DNA from: Fibrobacterales bacterium
GTDB taxonomy: Bacteria; Fibrobacterota; Fibrobacteria; Fibrobacterales; Fibrobacteraceae
Length of the DNA stretch: 7,235 bases
Direction: 5' to 3'
Assembly: GCA_025997455.1 (NCBI GenBank)
Contig: BNUP01000111.1
Location: forward strand, 1-7,235
Below the pieces are notes generated by a model that was not told where the DNA came from, did no database searches, and saw nothing but the letters and a program-made list of their open reading frames with translations. This document shows, piece after piece, positions 6,515-7,235 of the stretch. A program made the position numbers and the translations under genes. Within the stretch, counting starts at the first letter, position 1; each line of letters starts with the position of its first letter.

Positions 6515-6943
6515 TTATTTTCTATCACCTTTTATGATGTTTGTTATAAATGTTAAAAAACTTCCCGATGCAAGAACTATTGCTATTGTTTCGTATCCGT
6601 TTATTGCAAATACGAACACGGAAACTATTAGGAGCAGAACAATAAAGACAATGAGTAATTGCATTCTCAGGTTGTATTTTGATATTTGTTCTGCAGAGTT
6701 CTGCTTTCTCGTAATATCAAGTTTTTGATTATCAAGTTCTATAAGTTTTGTCTCTCTTAAAATATCGAGTTCTTTACCGGACTCTTCTAATGATTTTTCT
6801 GCCATTCTGATTATTCTTTCGGGGAGATTTGAGTCTAATTTTTTGAATTGTTCCATCATTTCCGGCGGGGGAATTGAACCTTGGTATGCTATTGTTTGGT
6901 ATGTTGTGGTATTGGATTGCGGTTTAATTTGCTGATTTGCCAT
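6515..6943 (-). CDS. DUF2335-type small membrane protein
   Basis: Product of 142 residues. After a polar N-terminus comes YQGSIPPPEMMEQFKKLDSN and then LPERIIRMAEKSLEES (together about 20-55), the pattern I associate with the DUF2335 family of predicted membrane proteins. A charged, probably coiled-coil helix follows (about 45-90), then two hydrophobic helices (about 95-113 and 118-136) with a short loop and a basic end, KGDRK. Function is unknown; the two-helix hairpin resembles holin-like or membrane-anchored accessory proteins only in general shape. The ATG at 6943 lies inside the preceding gene (20-nt overlap), with GTGGA about 10 nt upstream as a weak ribosome site, so translation is probably coupled. 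The family assignment comes from motif memory, not a search. Confidence 0.8.
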   Translation of the reverse strand: MANQQIKPQSNTTTYQTIAYQGSIPPPEMMEQFKKLDSNLPERIIRMAEKSLEESGKELDILRETKLIELDNQKLDITRKQNSAEQISKYNLRMQLLIVFIVLLLIVSVFVFAINGYETIAIVLASGSFLTFITNIIKGDRK

Positions 6944-7148
6944 AATTTTTTTCCACTTCGTTCATAGCATTCTGCAAGTGCTTTCCTGTGTTGTCCCACG
7001 CAGATTTTATGAAGTCAATCGGTTGTCTGACTTTGAAGTTACTTACACCGGAATTGAGTAGCGGTTCTTTGTCATCGACCGAATGCATTGTAGGAATGAA
7101 TGTGAATGACCTTGCACCGTAAGCAATAGACTTTAAGAAACTTTCCAT
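6924..7148 (-). CDS. small protein of unknown function, 74 aa
   Basis: I do not recognise a family with certainty. The 74-residue product is soluble and mixed-charge. It has an N-terminal half with SIAYGARSFTFIP and a C-terminal amphipathic helix, IDFIKSAWDNTGKHLQNAMN EVEK (about 44-67), whose W..(T/V)G..L..AM pattern I loosely associate with small genes next to DUF2335. It is transcribed with, and overlaps by 20 nt in another frame, the DUF2335 gene, which supports its being real and a functional partner. The ATG at 7148 follows a TATATT box by only 6 nt, so the mRNA may be leaderless. It could be a DNA-binding regulator, an antitoxin-like partner or an adaptor; nothing seen decides this. 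Confidence 0.65.
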   Translation of the reverse strand: MESFLKSIAYGARSFTFIPTMHSVDDKEPLLNSGVSNFKVRQPIDFIKSAWDNTGKHLQNAMNEVEKNYGKSAN

Positions 7149-7154
7149 AGTCAG

Positions 7155-7184
7155 AATATAGTAATCTCAGAAGAACTCCCCCAA
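7155..7184 (-). promoter_or_regulatory. predicted promoter of the small-protein/DUF2335 pair
   Basis: On the minus strand TATATT (7160-7155) lies 6 nt before the ATG at 7148, nearly the same geometry as at feoA (7 nt). A weak -35, TTGGGG (7184-7179), lies 18 bp upstream. The start would fall at the ATG, implying a leaderless message. The -35 match is poor, so regulation by an activator or by the adjacent inverted repeat is possible. Confidence 0.4.
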
Positions 7185-7218
7185 ACTTTATCTCATAAAA
7201 CAAGGAGTTCTTCTGAGA
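7165..7218. repeat. perfect 15-bp inverted repeat with nested hairpin
   Basis: TCTCAGAAGAACTCC (7165-7179) and its exact reverse complement (7204-7218) enclose 24 nt that contain a second perfect palindrome, TTTAT-CTC-ATAAA (7187-7199). There is no T-run after either arm, so it does not look like an intrinsic terminator. It sits just upstream of the -10 of the small-protein gene and covers its -35 region, which fits an operator or cruciform; a palindromic mobile element end or the 3' end of a structured RNA are alternatives. Confidence 0.85.
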
Positions 7219-7235
7219 CGACGGCGAACATTCTC

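Noticed and set aside
6509..6523. AGAAAAT-T-ATTTTCT palindrome at the end of the DUF2335 gene
   Set aside because: A one-base centre cannot form a normal hairpin, the site is partly coding, and AT-only dyads of this size are common by chance.
7165..7218. Integron attC site or intrinsic terminator
   Set aside because: No GTTRRRY/RYYYAAC core sites are seen, and no T-run follows either arm.

Overview
The window carries seven protein-coding genes plus a repeat-rich left edge. The layout suggests a Gram-negative, moderately AT-rich bacterium: a two-membrane-style sensor with a large extracytoplasmic domain, a MacB-type permease, and an E. coli-like ferrous iron transporter. I cannot name the phylum securely. 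One promoter also fits the Bacteroidetes-type TTG/TAnnTTTG pattern, but feoB has a perfect AAGGAG ribosome binding site, which Bacteroidetes usually lack. An FCB-group relative is a weak guess only.

Left edge (1-250): two identical 109-bp units in direct tandem plus 18 bp of a third. Each unit holds nested inverted repeats. The truncated third copy appears to donate the -35 element of the feoA promoter, and the predicted transcript start falls on or next to the feoA ATG.

Plus-strand block 251-2751: feoA and feoB overlap by ATGA and form a ferrous iron uptake operon. FeoA is longer than usual, with a homopurine-encoded linker and a CCGCNC tail. A GC-rich stretch of hairpins and a short direct repeat (2751-2835) follows feoB.

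Plus-strand block 2860-5305: a membrane sensor with an extracytoplasmic Cache-like domain, a PAS-like region and a degenerate GGDEF domain, overlapping by 11 nt a Nudix hydrolase gene that starts with GTG. The GGDEF signature reads ENEEF and a metal-binding aspartate is replaced by serine, so it is more likely a receptor or regulatory domain than an active diguanylate cyclase.

Minus-strand block 7148-5273: a 74-residue unknown protein, a DUF2335-type two-helix membrane protein overlapping it by 20 nt, and, 33 nt further on, a MacB-type ABC permease without an ATPase gene in the window. The permease and Nudix genes converge and overlap tail to tail by 33 bp. A perfect 15-bp inverted repeat with a nested hairpin lies directly upstream of the 74-residue gene.

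The items most worth a second look are the structured 109-bp repeat with its promoter role, the FeoA cysteine tail, the degenerate GGDEF sensor, and the small-protein/DUF2335 pair with its long palindrome. I see no tRNA, rRNA, CRISPR array, transposase or insertion sequence.
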